From Candidatus Stahliibacteriota bacterium (GTDB lineage: Bacteria > Hydrothermota > Tepidihabitantia > B3-TA06), in contig DAOVCF010000016.1 of NCBI GenBank assembly GCA_030670165.1, forward strand, positions 1 to 18,078: DNA of 18,078 nucleotides, in the 5' to 3' direction. The notes below the pieces were generated by a model. The model saw nothing but the letters and a program-made list of their open reading frames with translations. It ran no database searches and was not told where the DNA came from. The stretch's first letter is position 1, and every line of letters starts with the position of its first letter. A program made the position numbers and the translations under genes. Below, in pieces: positions 1 through 7,241 of the stretch.

Positions 1-357
1 GTTCTTTTACGCGGGATAGACAAGGACGAGGTGGCGCGCGGGATGGTCGTTGCCAAGCCAGGTTCGATTAAGCCTCATGTGAAGTTTACGGGTCAGGTGT
101 ACATTCTCAAGAAGGAGGAGGGTGGACGTCACAGTCCGTTCTTTGCCGGCTACCGTCCTCAGTTTTACATACGTACTACTGACGTTACGGGTTCTGTTGT
201 GCTTCCGGAGGGGGTGGAGATGGTGATGCCTGGGGACAACGTTGAGTTGACGGTTGAGCTTATCAGTGACGTTGCATTGGAGGACGGTTCTCGTTTTGCC
301 ATCCGTGAGGGCGGTCGAACCGTCGGCGCCGGAGTGGTTACCAAGGTTATCGAGTAA
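1..357 (+). CDS. tuf: Elongation factor Tu, C-terminal part (5' truncated by window edge)
   Basis: EF-Tu is the GTPase that delivers aminoacyl-tRNA to the ribosome A site. Only the last 118 codons are present; the frame is open from base 1, so the start lies outside the window. The residues match the C-terminal beta-barrel (domain 3): KPGSIKPH, GGRHSPFFAGYRPQFY, RTTDVTG, PEGVEMVMPGDN and the terminal FAIREGGRTVGAGVV are all classic EF-Tu signatures. The TAA stop shares one base with the ATG of rpmG. In many bacteria tuf closes the str operon (rpsL-rpsG-fusA-tuf); here rpsL and rpsG are about 11 kb downstream, so that operon has been rearranged. Identification is certain; the GTPase domain cannot be seen. 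Confidence 0.98.
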   Translation, partial: VLLRGIDKDEVARGMVVAKPGSIKPHVKFTGQVYILKKEEGGRHSPFFAGYRPQFYIRTTDVTGSVVLPEGVEMVMPGDNVELTVELISDVALEDGSRFAIREGGRTVGAGVVTKVIE

Positions 358-506
358 TGCGTGTAATCATAACACTTGCCTGTTCGGAGTGTAAGCGACG
401 CAACTACACTACCACCAAGAATAAGCGCAACACGCAGGATCGCGTCACCCTGAAGAAATACTGCCGATTCTGCCACAAGCATACAGAGCATAAAGAAGTC
501 AAGTAA
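357..506 (+). CDS. rpmG: 50S ribosomal protein L33
   Basis: A 49-residue small large-subunit protein. It begins MRVIITLACSECKRRNYTT and has the zinc-ribbon form with two CxxC pairs, C9/C12 and C36/C39, so it is the zinc-binding (C+) version of L33. The basic middle (TKNKRNTQDRV, then TLKKYCRFCHKH) matches the family, and the length is typical. ATG overlaps the tuf TAA by one base (TAATG), which implies translational coupling. The tuf-rpmG-tRNA-Trp-secE-nusG order is common in bacteria. The stop codon lies one base before the mature 5' end of tRNA-Trp, which is unusually close. Confidence 0.96.
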   Translation: MRVIITLACSECKRRNYTTTKNKRNTQDRVTLKKYCRFCHKHTEHKEVK

Positions 507-507
507 C

Positions 508-580
508 AGGCCTGTAGCTCTAACGGCAGAGCACCGGACTCCAAATCCGGGTGTTGGGGGTTCGAATCCCTCCAGGCCTG
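508..580 (+). tRNA. trnW: tRNA-Trp (anticodon CCA)
   Basis: A complete 73-base cloverleaf. The acceptor stem 508-514 (AGGCCTG) pairs with 573-579 (CAGGCCT), with discriminator G580. The D stem is 517-520/529-532. The anticodon stem is 534-538/546-550 with loop CTCCAAA and anticodon CCA at 541-543. The T stem is 556-560/568-572 with loop TTCGAAT and one G-T pair. G as discriminator fits bacterial tRNA-Trp. The 3' CCA is not encoded, so it must be added by nucleotidyltransferase. The gene sits between rpmG and secE and is probably cut from the polycistronic mRNA by RNase P and a 3' nuclease. Confidence 0.97.
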
Positions 581-601
581 CTTGAACCAAGCGAGGAATA
601 G

Positions 602-796
602 GTGTTTGCTAAGATTAGAGATTTTTTCAAAGGCGTAGTGAGTGAGATGAAGCGCGTTTCGTGGACGTCGCGCAAGGAGCTTATAGCCTCTACTACCGCT
701 GTTCTTATCCTGAGCCTCATAATGACCTTGTTCATTTGGGGCGCAGATTCGGTATTCAAAGCACTTCTGTCGCTTATTTTGAAGGCATTCGCATGA
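602..796 (+). CDS. secE: Preprotein translocase subunit SecE
   Basis: A 64-residue SecE, the small clamp subunit of the SecYEG protein-export channel. It is the short single-membrane-span form. An amphipathic cytoplasmic helix (about residues 2-25) ends in the family motif region VSEMKRVSWTSRKEL; the usual WPSR appears here as WTSR. One transmembrane helix follows at about residues 30-48 (TAVLILSLIMTLFIWGA), then a second short hydrophobic tail. The start is GTG, preceded by GAGGA at 593-597. The stop overlaps the nusG ATG (ATGA). Adjacency to nusG is the standard bacterial arrangement and supports the call. Confidence 0.95.
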   Translation: MFAKIRDFFKGVVSEMKRVSWTSRKELIASTTAVLILSLIMTLFIWGADSVFKALLSLILKAFA

Positions 797-1317
797 AGTT
801 TTTTGTCGTTCACACCTACACCGGGCACGAAGCCAAGGTTAAGAAGTTGCTTTCAAAGCTTATCGAGCGCAGTGAGTTGGCGGATAAGTTCGGACGGATA
901 ATAGTGCCTGTGGAACGGGTGTGGCGCGTTAAGAAAGGCAAAAAGAGTGTGGAGGAGAGACGTCTCTTTCCAGGACACATCCTTGTGGAGATGGAACCTG
1001 GTGAGGAGACGTTTAAGCTGGTTAGTTCTACTCCTGGAGTGGTGAGACTTTTGGGAACCCAAAAGAGTCCCTCCGCTCTGTCAGAAGAAGAGACTGTGGC
1101 CGTTCTGGAGGAGATGAACAAGGGGCAGGAGAAGATGACTGCCGAAGTGCCGTTCTCGACCGGCGAGAGCGTCAAGATCACCTCAGGGCCTTTTGCCGGT
1201 TTTATCGGGACAGTGGATGAGATCAACCCGGAGAGAGGGAAGGTGCGGGTGTTTGTAACGATTTTCGGGCGCTCGACGCCCATAGAACTTGATATTATCG
1301 AAGTGCAAACGATTTAA
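793..1317 (+). CDS. nusG: Transcription termination/antitermination protein NusG
   Basis: A 174-residue NusG, an RNA polymerase elongation factor that bridges polymerase with Rho or ribosomal S10. The N-terminal NGN domain starts MKFFVVHTYTGHEAKVKKLL and contains the conserved RRLFPGHILVEM and the STPGVVRLLG loop. The C-terminal KOW domain runs from about residue 118 (VPFSTGESVKITSGPFAGF, then GTVDEI and the VTIFGRSTPIELD strand). The ATG at 793 overlaps the secE stop by four bases and gives the typical family N-terminus; an upstream in-frame extension would lie inside secE and is not credible. No extra domain II insertion is present. Confidence 0.97.
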   Translation: MKFFVVHTYTGHEAKVKKLLSKLIERSELADKFGRIIVPVERVWRVKKGKKSVEERRLFPGHILVEMEPGEETFKLVSSTPGVVRLLGTQKSPSALSEEETVAVLEEMNKGQEKMTAEVPFSTGESVKITSGPFAGFIGTVDEINPERGKVRVFVTIFGRSTPIELDIIEVQTI

Positions 1318-1336
1318 CAGACGAAGGAGTAAGAAA

Positions 1337-1777
1337 GTGGCCAAGGTTAAAGGTAAACCGGTTATTGGACAGATCAAGCTGCACATCCCGGCAGGTCAGG
1401 CGACTCCTGCTCCTCCGGTAGGTCCTGCTCTGAGTCAGTGGCAGCTTAACATCCCGGATTTCTGCAAGCAGTTCAACGCTGCTACATCCAAGCTCTCTCC
1501 GGGATTGACCACGCCGGTGGTTATCACCGTCTACAAGAATAAAACCTTCTCCTTCGTAACCAAGAGCCCTCCTGCGTCAGTCCTTTTGAAGCAGGCATGC
1601 AAGATAGCCAAGGGATCGAGCACACCCAATACCGTGAAGGTGGCTTCTATCAAAAGGAAGCAGCTTCTTGAGATCGTCCGTAAGAAGAAAGCCGATCTCA
1701 ATGCCGCATCCGATGATGCCGCCGTGAGGATTATCGAAGGAACCGCCCGATCCATGGGCATCACGGTGGAGGATTGA
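1337..1777 (+). CDS. rplK: 50S ribosomal protein L11
   Basis: A 146-residue L11, which binds the 23S GTPase-associated centre and organises factor binding. The N-terminal domain has IPAGQATPAPPVGPAL with the proline-rich helix. The C-terminal rRNA-binding domain includes VITVYKNKTFSFVTKSPPAS, KKADLNAAS and IIEGTARSMGITVED, all standard. The start is GTG at 1337, with GAAGGAG at 1324-1330 as ribosome binding site; it gives the normal MAKVKG N-terminus. One oddity is that the near-invariant GQxGVN loop after PVGPAL reads SQWQLN at residues 33-38, so both glycines are lost. The gap to nusG is only 19 bases, leaving no room for a long regulatory leader. Confidence 0.96.
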   Translation: MAKVKGKPVIGQIKLHIPAGQATPAPPVGPALSQWQLNIPDFCKQFNAATSKLSPGLTTPVVITVYKNKTFSFVTKSPPASVLLKQACKIAKGSSTPNTVKVASIKRKQLLEIVRKKKADLNAASDDAAVRIIEGTARSMGITVED

Positions 1778-2490
1778 TGCAGCACGGCAAACGATATCGA
1801 GATATTGCTACAAAGGTAGATGCGACCCGCTACTATCCGTTGGATGAGGCCCTGCCCTTGCTTAAGGAGACGGTAAGTGCCAAGTTCGATGAGACCGTGG
1901 ATATAGGTGTCAAGCTGGGTGTTGATCCTCGCAAGGCTGATCAGATGGTGCGCGGTACGGTTTCTTTGCCCAAGGGAACCGGCAGGGAAGTTAAGGTGCT
2001 GGTTTTCACCAAGGGCGAGAAGGAGCAAGAGGCAAAAGAGGCAGGCGCGGATTACGTCGGCCTCGATGACCTTGTAGAGAAGGTTCAGGGTGGCTGGTTC
2101 GACTTTGATGTGGCGGTAGCTACGCCGGACACGATGTCTGTGGTCGGAAGGTTGGGTAAGCTTTTGGGTCCCAGAGGTCTTATGCCTTCGCCCAAGGCCG
2201 GAACCGTAACCGTTGATGTCGCTCAGGCGGTGAAGCAGATTAAAGCCGGACGGGTGCAGTTCCGTACAGACCGCACGGGTAACGTTCACGGAGTGCTCGG
2301 CAAGATGAGTTTTTCAGCCCAGGAGATTAAGGCAAACCTGTTGGCGTTTATTTCCGAGCTTGCGAGACTGCGCCCCAAGACCTTCAAAGGACAGTACATC
2401 CGCTCGATCTATGTATCAGCCACGATGGGACCGTCCATAAAGCTTGATCCTAAAGAAGTTGCGGAACTTGCGCGCAAAGAGGAGCTGTAA
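1777..2490 (+). CDS. rplA: 50S ribosomal protein L1
   Basis: A 237-residue L1, the mobile stalk protein near the ribosomal E site, and in many bacteria a translational repressor of its own operon. Motifs seen are KRYRD near the start, KFDETVDIGVKLGVDPRKADQ, RGTVSLPKGTG, the signature LGKLLGPRGLMPSPKAGTVT, and the C-terminal STMGP-like region written here as SATMGPSIKLD. The ATG at 1777 shares its A with the rplK TGA stop (TGATG); a TTG three bases upstream would add one Met and is less likely. It ends in a one-base TAATG overlap with rplJ, so the L11-L1 and L10-L12 genes form one unit here. Confidence 0.96.
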   Translation: MQHGKRYRDIATKVDATRYYPLDEALPLLKETVSAKFDETVDIGVKLGVDPRKADQMVRGTVSLPKGTGREVKVLVFTKGEKEQEAKEAGADYVGLDDLVEKVQGGWFDFDVAVATPDTMSVVGRLGKLLGPRGLMPSPKAGTVTVDVAQAVKQIKAGRVQFRTDRTGNVHGVLGKMSFSAQEIKANLLAFISELARLRPKTFKGQYIRSIYVSATMGPSIKLDPKEVAELARKEEL

Positions 2491-3014
2491 TGATCAAGGC
2501 GGGGAAGAAGAAGCTGGTGACCGAACTCGTCCGGGAGTTTGCCAAGGCAGATAACTACTACTTTGTCGATTTTACCGGGATCAATGCCAACGATGTAACC
2601 CACCTGCGTAGCGAGCTGCGCGCTGAGAACGCCCGGATGAAGGTGGTTAAGAACCGCTTGCTGGTACGTGTTCTATCAGAGCTCGACGTAGAGATCCCTG
2701 ATCCAGCGGTTCTGCTTGGCTCTACCGCTGTGCTTTATTCACTGGACGACGAGTTGGTTCCGGCACGCAAGGTCTCGGAGTTCGCCGGAAAGGATGTTCC
2801 CATAAGATTCAAGGGAGCGTTTCTTGAAGGACGTTTCCTTACGGTTGAGGAATTAGAGCGTCTGGCAAAGATTCCATCACATGCGGAGTTGCTTTCGCAG
2901 CTCGTCGGTTTATTTGAAGGAACAAAGAGTGCGCTGGTCAATGTTTTGCAGGCCAAGCTGCATGAGTTAGTAGGAGTTTTGAGTTCGCTCAGAGCGCAAA
3001 AGGAGGTACAATGA
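2490..3014 (+). CDS. rplJ: 50S ribosomal protein L10
   Basis: A 174-residue L10, the base of the ribosomal stalk that binds 23S rRNA through its N-terminal domain and carries L7/L12 dimers on its C-terminal helix. The N-terminal domain shows LVREFAKADNYYFVDFTGIN, LRSELRAENARMKVVKNRLL and FKGAFLEGRFLT. The C-terminal helix region has two similar hydrophobic stretches (SALVNVLQA and HELVGVLSSL), as expected for L12-binding segments, though I cannot fix the dimer number. ATG overlaps the rplA TAA by one base and is preceded by GAGGAG within rplA. No intergenic L10 leader exists, unlike in E. coli. Confidence 0.95.
   Translation: MIKAGKKKLVTELVREFAKADNYYFVDFTGINANDVTHLRSELRAENARMKVVKNRLLVRVLSELDVEIPDPAVLLGSTAVLYSLDDELVPARKVSEFAGKDVPIRFKGAFLEGRFLTVEELERLAKIPSHAELLSQLVGLFEGTKSALVNVLQAKLHELVGVLSSLRAQKEVQ
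2999..3007 (+). promoter_or_regulatory. Strong Shine-Dalgarno for rplL
   Basis: AAAGGAGGT lies at 2999-3007, within the last codons of rplJ and four bases before the rplL ATG. It is a near-full match to the anti-Shine-Dalgarno sequence and is among the strongest sites in the window. L7/L12 is the only ribosomal protein present in multiple copies per ribosome, so a strong site here makes functional sense. It also fixes the start of the unusually long rplL frame at 3011. Confidence 0.8.
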
Positions 3015-3535
3015 GCGAAGAAGCCGCCAAGGCTACGGAGACAAAAGAGACTCAAGAGCCTAAAGAGGCCAGGAAAGCAGAAGCTAAAAAGGCCAAGGAA
3101 ACCGCTACTGCGGTTGCCGAAAAGAAAGAAGAGAAGAAGGTAAAGAAGACCACGGCTAAGTCCGGCACAGCCCAGCTGGATAAGCTTGTCGATGAAATCG
3201 GTTCTCTTACCGTTCTCGAACTTGCAGAGCTGGTAGATACCTTGAAGGAAAGGTTTTCAATCCAGGCGGTTGCCGTTTCTTCTGTCGCTGCTGCTGGTCC
3301 CCCTGCCGAGGCTCCTGTCGAGAAGAGCGAGTTTGATATTGTACTCACCGATGTCGGCGGACAGAAGTTGCAGGTTCTCAAAGAGGTGCGCAGCGTCACC
3401 AGCCTTGGACTCAAGGAAGCCAAAGAGCTTATCGACAATCTGCCTGGAACCGTCAAGGAAGCCGCCGGCAAAGAGGAAGCCGAGGAGATCAAGAAAAAAC
3501 TGGAGTCGGTTGGAGCCAAGGTAGAGCTGAAGTAG
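3011..3535 (+). CDS. rplL: 50S ribosomal protein L7/L12 with a long basic/acidic N-terminal extension
   Basis: L7/L12 is the multicopy stalk protein that recruits translational GTPases. It has 174 residues, against the usual 120-130. Residues about 53-86 match the dimerisation/L10-binding domain (SLTVLELAELVDTLKERF). Residues 87-104 are the Ala/Pro-rich hinge. Residues 105-174 are the C-terminal factor-binding domain (EKSEFDIVLTDVGGQK, TSLGLKEAKELID, final GAKVELK). The extra length is an N-terminal tail of about 52 residues made almost wholly of Lys, Glu, Ala and Thr. No ATG, GTG or TTG lies in frame between 3011 and the canonical domain, and the only good ribosome binding site precedes 3011, so the tail appears translated. 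ATGA overlap with rplJ. Confidence 0.95.
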   Translation: MSEEAAKATETKETQEPKEARKAEAKKAKETATAVAEKKEEKKVKKTTAKSGTAQLDKLVDEIGSLTVLELAELVDTLKERFSIQAVAVSSVAAAGPPAEAPVEKSEFDIVLTDVGGQKLQVLKEVRSVTSLGLKEAKELIDNLPGTVKEAAGKEEAEEIKKKLESVGAKVELK

Positions 3536-3539
3536 ATTG

Positions 3540-6500
3540 ATGAAGTTCAAGGACTTCTCGAAGCTTCCGAAATACGGAACGGCCGGGGCGATTGAAAACA
3601 TCCAGGTGGGCTCCTTTGAGGAGTGTCTGCAGACTGACGTTCCGTCCGAGAAGCGTAAATCCACAGGCCTGGAAGCCGCTTTCGGCGAGGCCTTTCCTGT
3701 AGAGGATATTCACAGTCATCTTAGGCTTGAATATCTGGGGTACGAAGTAGGGCCTTTGCTTTATACGCCTGAGGAGGCGATAGAACGCGGCGCTACCTAC
3801 TCCAGGCCTGTAAACGGTTTCTTCAGGTTGACCCGGTTCTTTGAACCCGAAGAAAAGGGGGCCGAGCCACGCATAAAGGATGTAATCGAACAGAAGGTCT
3901 ACATCTGTGACGTTCCCTACATCACCTCGGGCGGCAGCTTTATCATCCACGGGGTGGAGCGTGTGGTTATCAGCCAGTTGCAGCGCTCACCTGGTATCTA
4001 CTTCTCATTTATGAAGGGCGCCTACTCCACGCTGATTGTTCCCGAACGCGGCGCCTGGTTTCAGATAGACGTGGGAACCAATAACGTTCTCACCGCGGTG
4101 TTTGAGCGAAGGCGCAAGGTGCCACTTTTTACTTTCCTAAGGGCTTTGGGTTACATCCCCGAGGATATGGTGAATGAATTCGTTCGCACGCGCGAGACAG
4201 CTCCCAAAAAGGGAGTTGTTTTGGCCGCCACGGTCAAGACCTCGGATGGCGTGACACTGGCCGACCTTGGCGACGAACTCAACACCGAACTCTGTGATTT
4301 TCTTGCCGAACGTGGGGTCACCAAGGTCAAGGTCTTCGATGAGGACCGCTACGGTGTGCGGGTGCTTATCGATTCGATCCGTGCCGACAAGTCCACATCG
4401 GAAGACGACGCCTTACGGAGGATTTACTACAAGCTGCGTTCGGTGATGCCCTCAACGATCGACCTGGCCAAACGACTTGTTTTCGGGATGCTTTTCGATT
4501 ACCGCCGATTCAGCCTGGGCAGGGTCGGCAGACACAAGCTTAACGCGAAACTCGGGTTTAAGAGAAGAAAGGATCTGATCCTGCGCAAGGACGAGATGCT
4601 TGCCATATCGAAGAGACTTATCGAGTTCGCCGAGCGCCGCTACCCATCCGATGATATGGATCACCTGTCCAACCGTCGGGTTAAGGGTATAGGAGAGCAG
4701 CTTTACAACGTCTTCCGACAATCGCTCCTGCAACTTGGGCAGAACGCCAAGGAGCGCGCAAGCTTCATCGACGAGGAAAAGGCTACACCACTTGAACTCC
4801 TCAACTCTCCGGTCGTCTCCAACAGCGTTACGCGTTTCTTTACCACCGGTGCCGTATCCCAGTTCATGGAACAGGTCAATCCGTTGGCGGAGCTTACCCA
4901 TAAGCGTCGTCTGACGGCACTCGGTCCGGGCGGGCTCACCAAGGATACAGCGGGTTTCGAGGTGCGTGACGTTCACTACTCCCACTTCGGCCGCATATGT
5001 CCTATCGAGACACCGGAAGGACAGAACATCGGTCTCATCACCTCGCTTGCCTACTACGCCAAGATCGACTCCTACGGCTTCATAAAGACCCCTTACGTAA
5101 AGGTCGAGAACGGTCGTGTAACCGATAAGATTGATTACCTGAATGCCGAAGCCGAAGAGAAGTTTGCCATCGCACCCTCTGATGAGCTTGAGCTTGACTC
5201 CGAGGGCCGCATCAAGGGCAAGAAGGTCTCTGCGCGTTATCGTGCTGAGGTGGTGATGGTTCCGCCCGAAAAGATTGACTACGTAACCTTCTCTCCCAAA
5301 CAGATATTCGCACCTTCTACCTCTCTTATTCCATTCCTTGAGCATGACGACGGCGACCGGGCTCTCATGGGTTCAAATATGCAGCGTCAGGCCGTACCCC
5401 TTATTCAGTCAGAGGTTCCTTACGTTATGACAGGTATAGAGGAGACCGTTGCCCGAAAGGCGAAGTCGGTTGTTGTGGCGGATGCGTCCGGACGGGTGGC
5501 CTACGTGGATGCCAAGAGGATTCTTCTTGAGACGAAGGACGGTATCCAGGAGTACCGGTTACGTAACTTCCAGAAATCCAATCAGTATACCTGTATTCAC
5601 TACCGGCCGATCGTTAAACCTGGCGAGCGTATAAAACGCGGTCAGGCTCTGGCCGACGGTCCCTCAACCTGTCAGGGGCATCTTGCACTGGGACGCAACA
5701 TTCTTGTTGCTTTTATGCCTCTGTGGGGTTACAACTACGAGGACGCAATCGTTCTCTCAGAGCGTATTCTGGTGGATGATGAGTTTACCTCGATCCAGGT
5801 TCTTGAATATGAGATCGAAGCCAGAGAGACAAGACTCGGTCCGGAGGAGATTACGAGAGATATACCCGGAGCCGCCGAGTCCGACCTGGTTGATCTTGAC
5901 GAGTTCGGGGTCGTTCGCATCGGGGCGGAGGTCAAGCCCGACGATATCCTTGCGGGTCGCATCACACCTCGCGGTGATACGGAACTTACCCCTGAGGAAC
6001 GACTTCTTCGTGCGATCTTCGGGGAGAAGGCGACAAACGTCCGCGATACCTCTCTGCGCGTGGAACCAGGGGTCTTCGGTACGGTGATAGGATGCAGGAT
6101 CCTTACACGCAACACCCAGGATCCCTTAGCACGTTGCGTAATCGAGGAACGCCGTAAGGGTGTTGAGAAGCGCTTCGAGGACCGTCGTGGACTCTTGATT
6201 GCTCAACGCGACACAGAACTGCGCCGCTTGCTTTCCGGCCAGAAGCTTGCTGCTTCCGTTATTGATAAACGCGGCAAGGAAGTGCTTGCCAAGGGTCTGC
6301 TTCTCACCGATTCCTTTCTTGAGGCTCTGCCTTTTGACAAGCTGAAGCTTGCAAAGATTGAGCTTACGAATAAGGGAAGGACAGAAAAGCTCTCCGGGTT
6401 GCTTGAGCGAACAGCCAAGGCGCTTGTCGAGCTGGAAGATGAGCTGCGTAGTCAGCTTGAGAGCACCTCAAGAGGCGACGATTTGCCGCACGGGGTGATT

Positions 6501-7241
6501 AAATCGCTAAAGATCTATATAGCCCAGAAGCGCGACCTTTCGGTGGGCGACAAGCTTTCAGGTCGCCACGGGAACAAGGGTGTTGTATCCAAGATCCTTC
6601 CTGTCGAGGATATGCCTTACCTGTCAGACGGCACACCGATTGACATGGTTCTTAACACACTGGGTGTACCCTCACGTATGAACATCGGACAGATTCTTGA
6701 AACGATCCTTGGATACGCCGCTCGCCGATTGGGTTACAAGGCTGTCTGTCCGATCTTTGAGGGTGCCACGACTGAAGAGATCAAAGAAGAACTTCGTGAA
6801 GCCGGTCTGCCTCTTTCCGGCAAGGTGAAGCTTCGCGACGGGCGCACCGGCGAGGAGTTCGATGAAGAGGTTACCGTAGGGTACATGTATATGATGAAGC
6901 TCATTCATATGGTTGACGACAAAATTCATGCCCGTTCGACCGGAACCTACTCTCTGATTACCCAGCAGCCTCTGGGTGGAAAGGCTCAGTTCGGCGGCCA
7001 GCGTTTCGGAGAGATGGAAGTCTGGGCGCTTGAGGCCTACGGTGCTGCTCATACCCTTCAGGAGATGTTAACCATCAAGTCGGATGACGTGGAAGGACGC
7101 AACGCCTTGTATGAGGCGCTTATCAAGGGGAAGAACCCTCCGCCTCCAACGATGCCCGCAAGCTTTAACGTGCTTGTAAAGGAGCTTCGGGGGCTTGGGC
7201 TTAATCTGGTTCCCCTAAAGGAGAAGAAGGATGCCTCCTGA
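3540..7241 (+). CDS. rpoB: DNA-directed RNA polymerase subunit beta
   Basis: 1233 residues; the large catalytic subunit forming one half of the RNA polymerase cleft. Landmarks in order: GGSFIIHGVERVVISQLQRS and SPGIYF in the protrusion/lobe; the rifampicin cluster and fork region (residues 433-465, QFMEQVNPLAELTHKRRL); CPIETPEGQNIGL; MGSNMQRQAVPL; GYNYEDAIVLSERIL with acidic pair E734/D735; GDKLSGRHGNKGVV with K1005 and K1013, spaced like E. coli K1065/K1073; and near the C-terminus GGKAQFGGQRFGEMEVWALE. No large lineage-specific insertion is evident. The ATG at 3540 is four bases after the rplL stop; a TTG at 3537 is adjacent. The ribosome binding site is weak, so coupling to rplL is likely. 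Confidence 0.98.
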   Translation: MKFKDFSKLPKYGTAGAIENIQVGSFEECLQTDVPSEKRKSTGLEAAFGEAFPVEDIHSHLRLEYLGYEVGPLLYTPEEAIERGATYSRPVNGFFRLTRFFEPEEKGAEPRIKDVIEQKVYICDVPYITSGGSFIIHGVERVVISQLQRSPGIYFSFMKGAYSTLIVPERGAWFQIDVGTNNVLTAVFERRRKVPLFTFLRALGYIPEDMVNEFVRTRETAPKKGVVLAATVKTSDGVTLADLGDELNTELCDFLAERGVTKVKVFDEDRYGVRVLIDSIRADKSTSEDDALRRIYYKLRSVMPSTIDLAKRLVFGMLFDYRRFSLGRVGRHKLNAKLGFKRRKDLILRKDEMLAISKRLIEFAERRYPSDDMDHLSNRRVKGIGEQLYNVFRQSLLQLGQNAKERASFIDEEKATPLELLNSPVVSNSVTRFFTTGAVSQFMEQVNPLAELTHKRRLTALGPGGLTKDTAGFEVRDVHYSHFGRICPIETPEGQNIGLITSLAYYAKIDSYGFIKTPYVKVENGRVTDKIDYLNAEAEEKFAIAPSDELELDSEGRIKGKKVSARYRAEVVMVPPEKIDYVTFSPKQIFAPSTSLIPFLEHDDGDRALMGSNMQRQAVPLIQSEVPYVMTGIEETVARKAKSVVVADASGRVAYVDAKRILLETKDGIQEYRLRNFQKSNQYTCIHYRPIVKPGERIKRGQALADGPSTCQGHLALGRNILVAFMPLWGYNYEDAIVLSERILVDDEFTSIQVLEYEIEARETRLGPEEITRDIPGAAESDLVDLDEFGVVRIGAEVKPDDILAGRITPRGDTELTPEERLLRAIFGEKATNVRDTSLRVEPGVFGTVIGCRILTRNTQDPLARCVIEERRKGVEKRFEDRRGLLIAQRDTELRRLLSGQKLAASVIDKRGKEVLAKGLLLTDSFLEALPFDKLKLAKIELTNKGRTEKLSGLLERTAKALVELEDELRSQLESTSRGDDLPHGVIKSLKIYIAQKRDLSVGDKLSGRHGNKGVVSKILPVEDMPYLSDGTPIDMVLNTLGVPSRMNIGQILETILGYAARRLGYKAVCPIFEGATTEEIKEELREAGLPLSGKVKLRDGRTGEEFDEEVTVGYMYMMKLIHMVDDKIHARSTGTYSLITQQPLGGKAQFGGQRFGEMEVWALEAYGAAHTLQEMLTIKSDDVEGRNALYEALIKGKNPPPPTMPASFNVLVKELRGLGLNLVPLKEKKDAS

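Noticed and set aside
165..590. Minus-strand open frame of 141 codons across tuf, rpmG and tRNA-Trp, starting MVQAGLEGFEPPTPGF
   Set aside because: That peptide is the familiar spurious translation of a tRNA antisense strand, and the frame opposes three certain genes.
661..792. Upstream in-frame extension of nusG
   Set aside because: It lies within secE and has no similarity to NusG; the ATG at 793 gives the exact family N-terminus.
4452..5345. Minus-strand open frame of 297 codons inside rpoB
   Set aside because: Antisense to conserved rpoB, no ribosome binding site or family motif visible.
7231..7241. Frameshift or assembly error at the 11-base rpoB-rpoC overlap
   Set aside because: Both protein ends are intact and rpoC has a good AAGGAG site, so it is an ordinary gene overlap.
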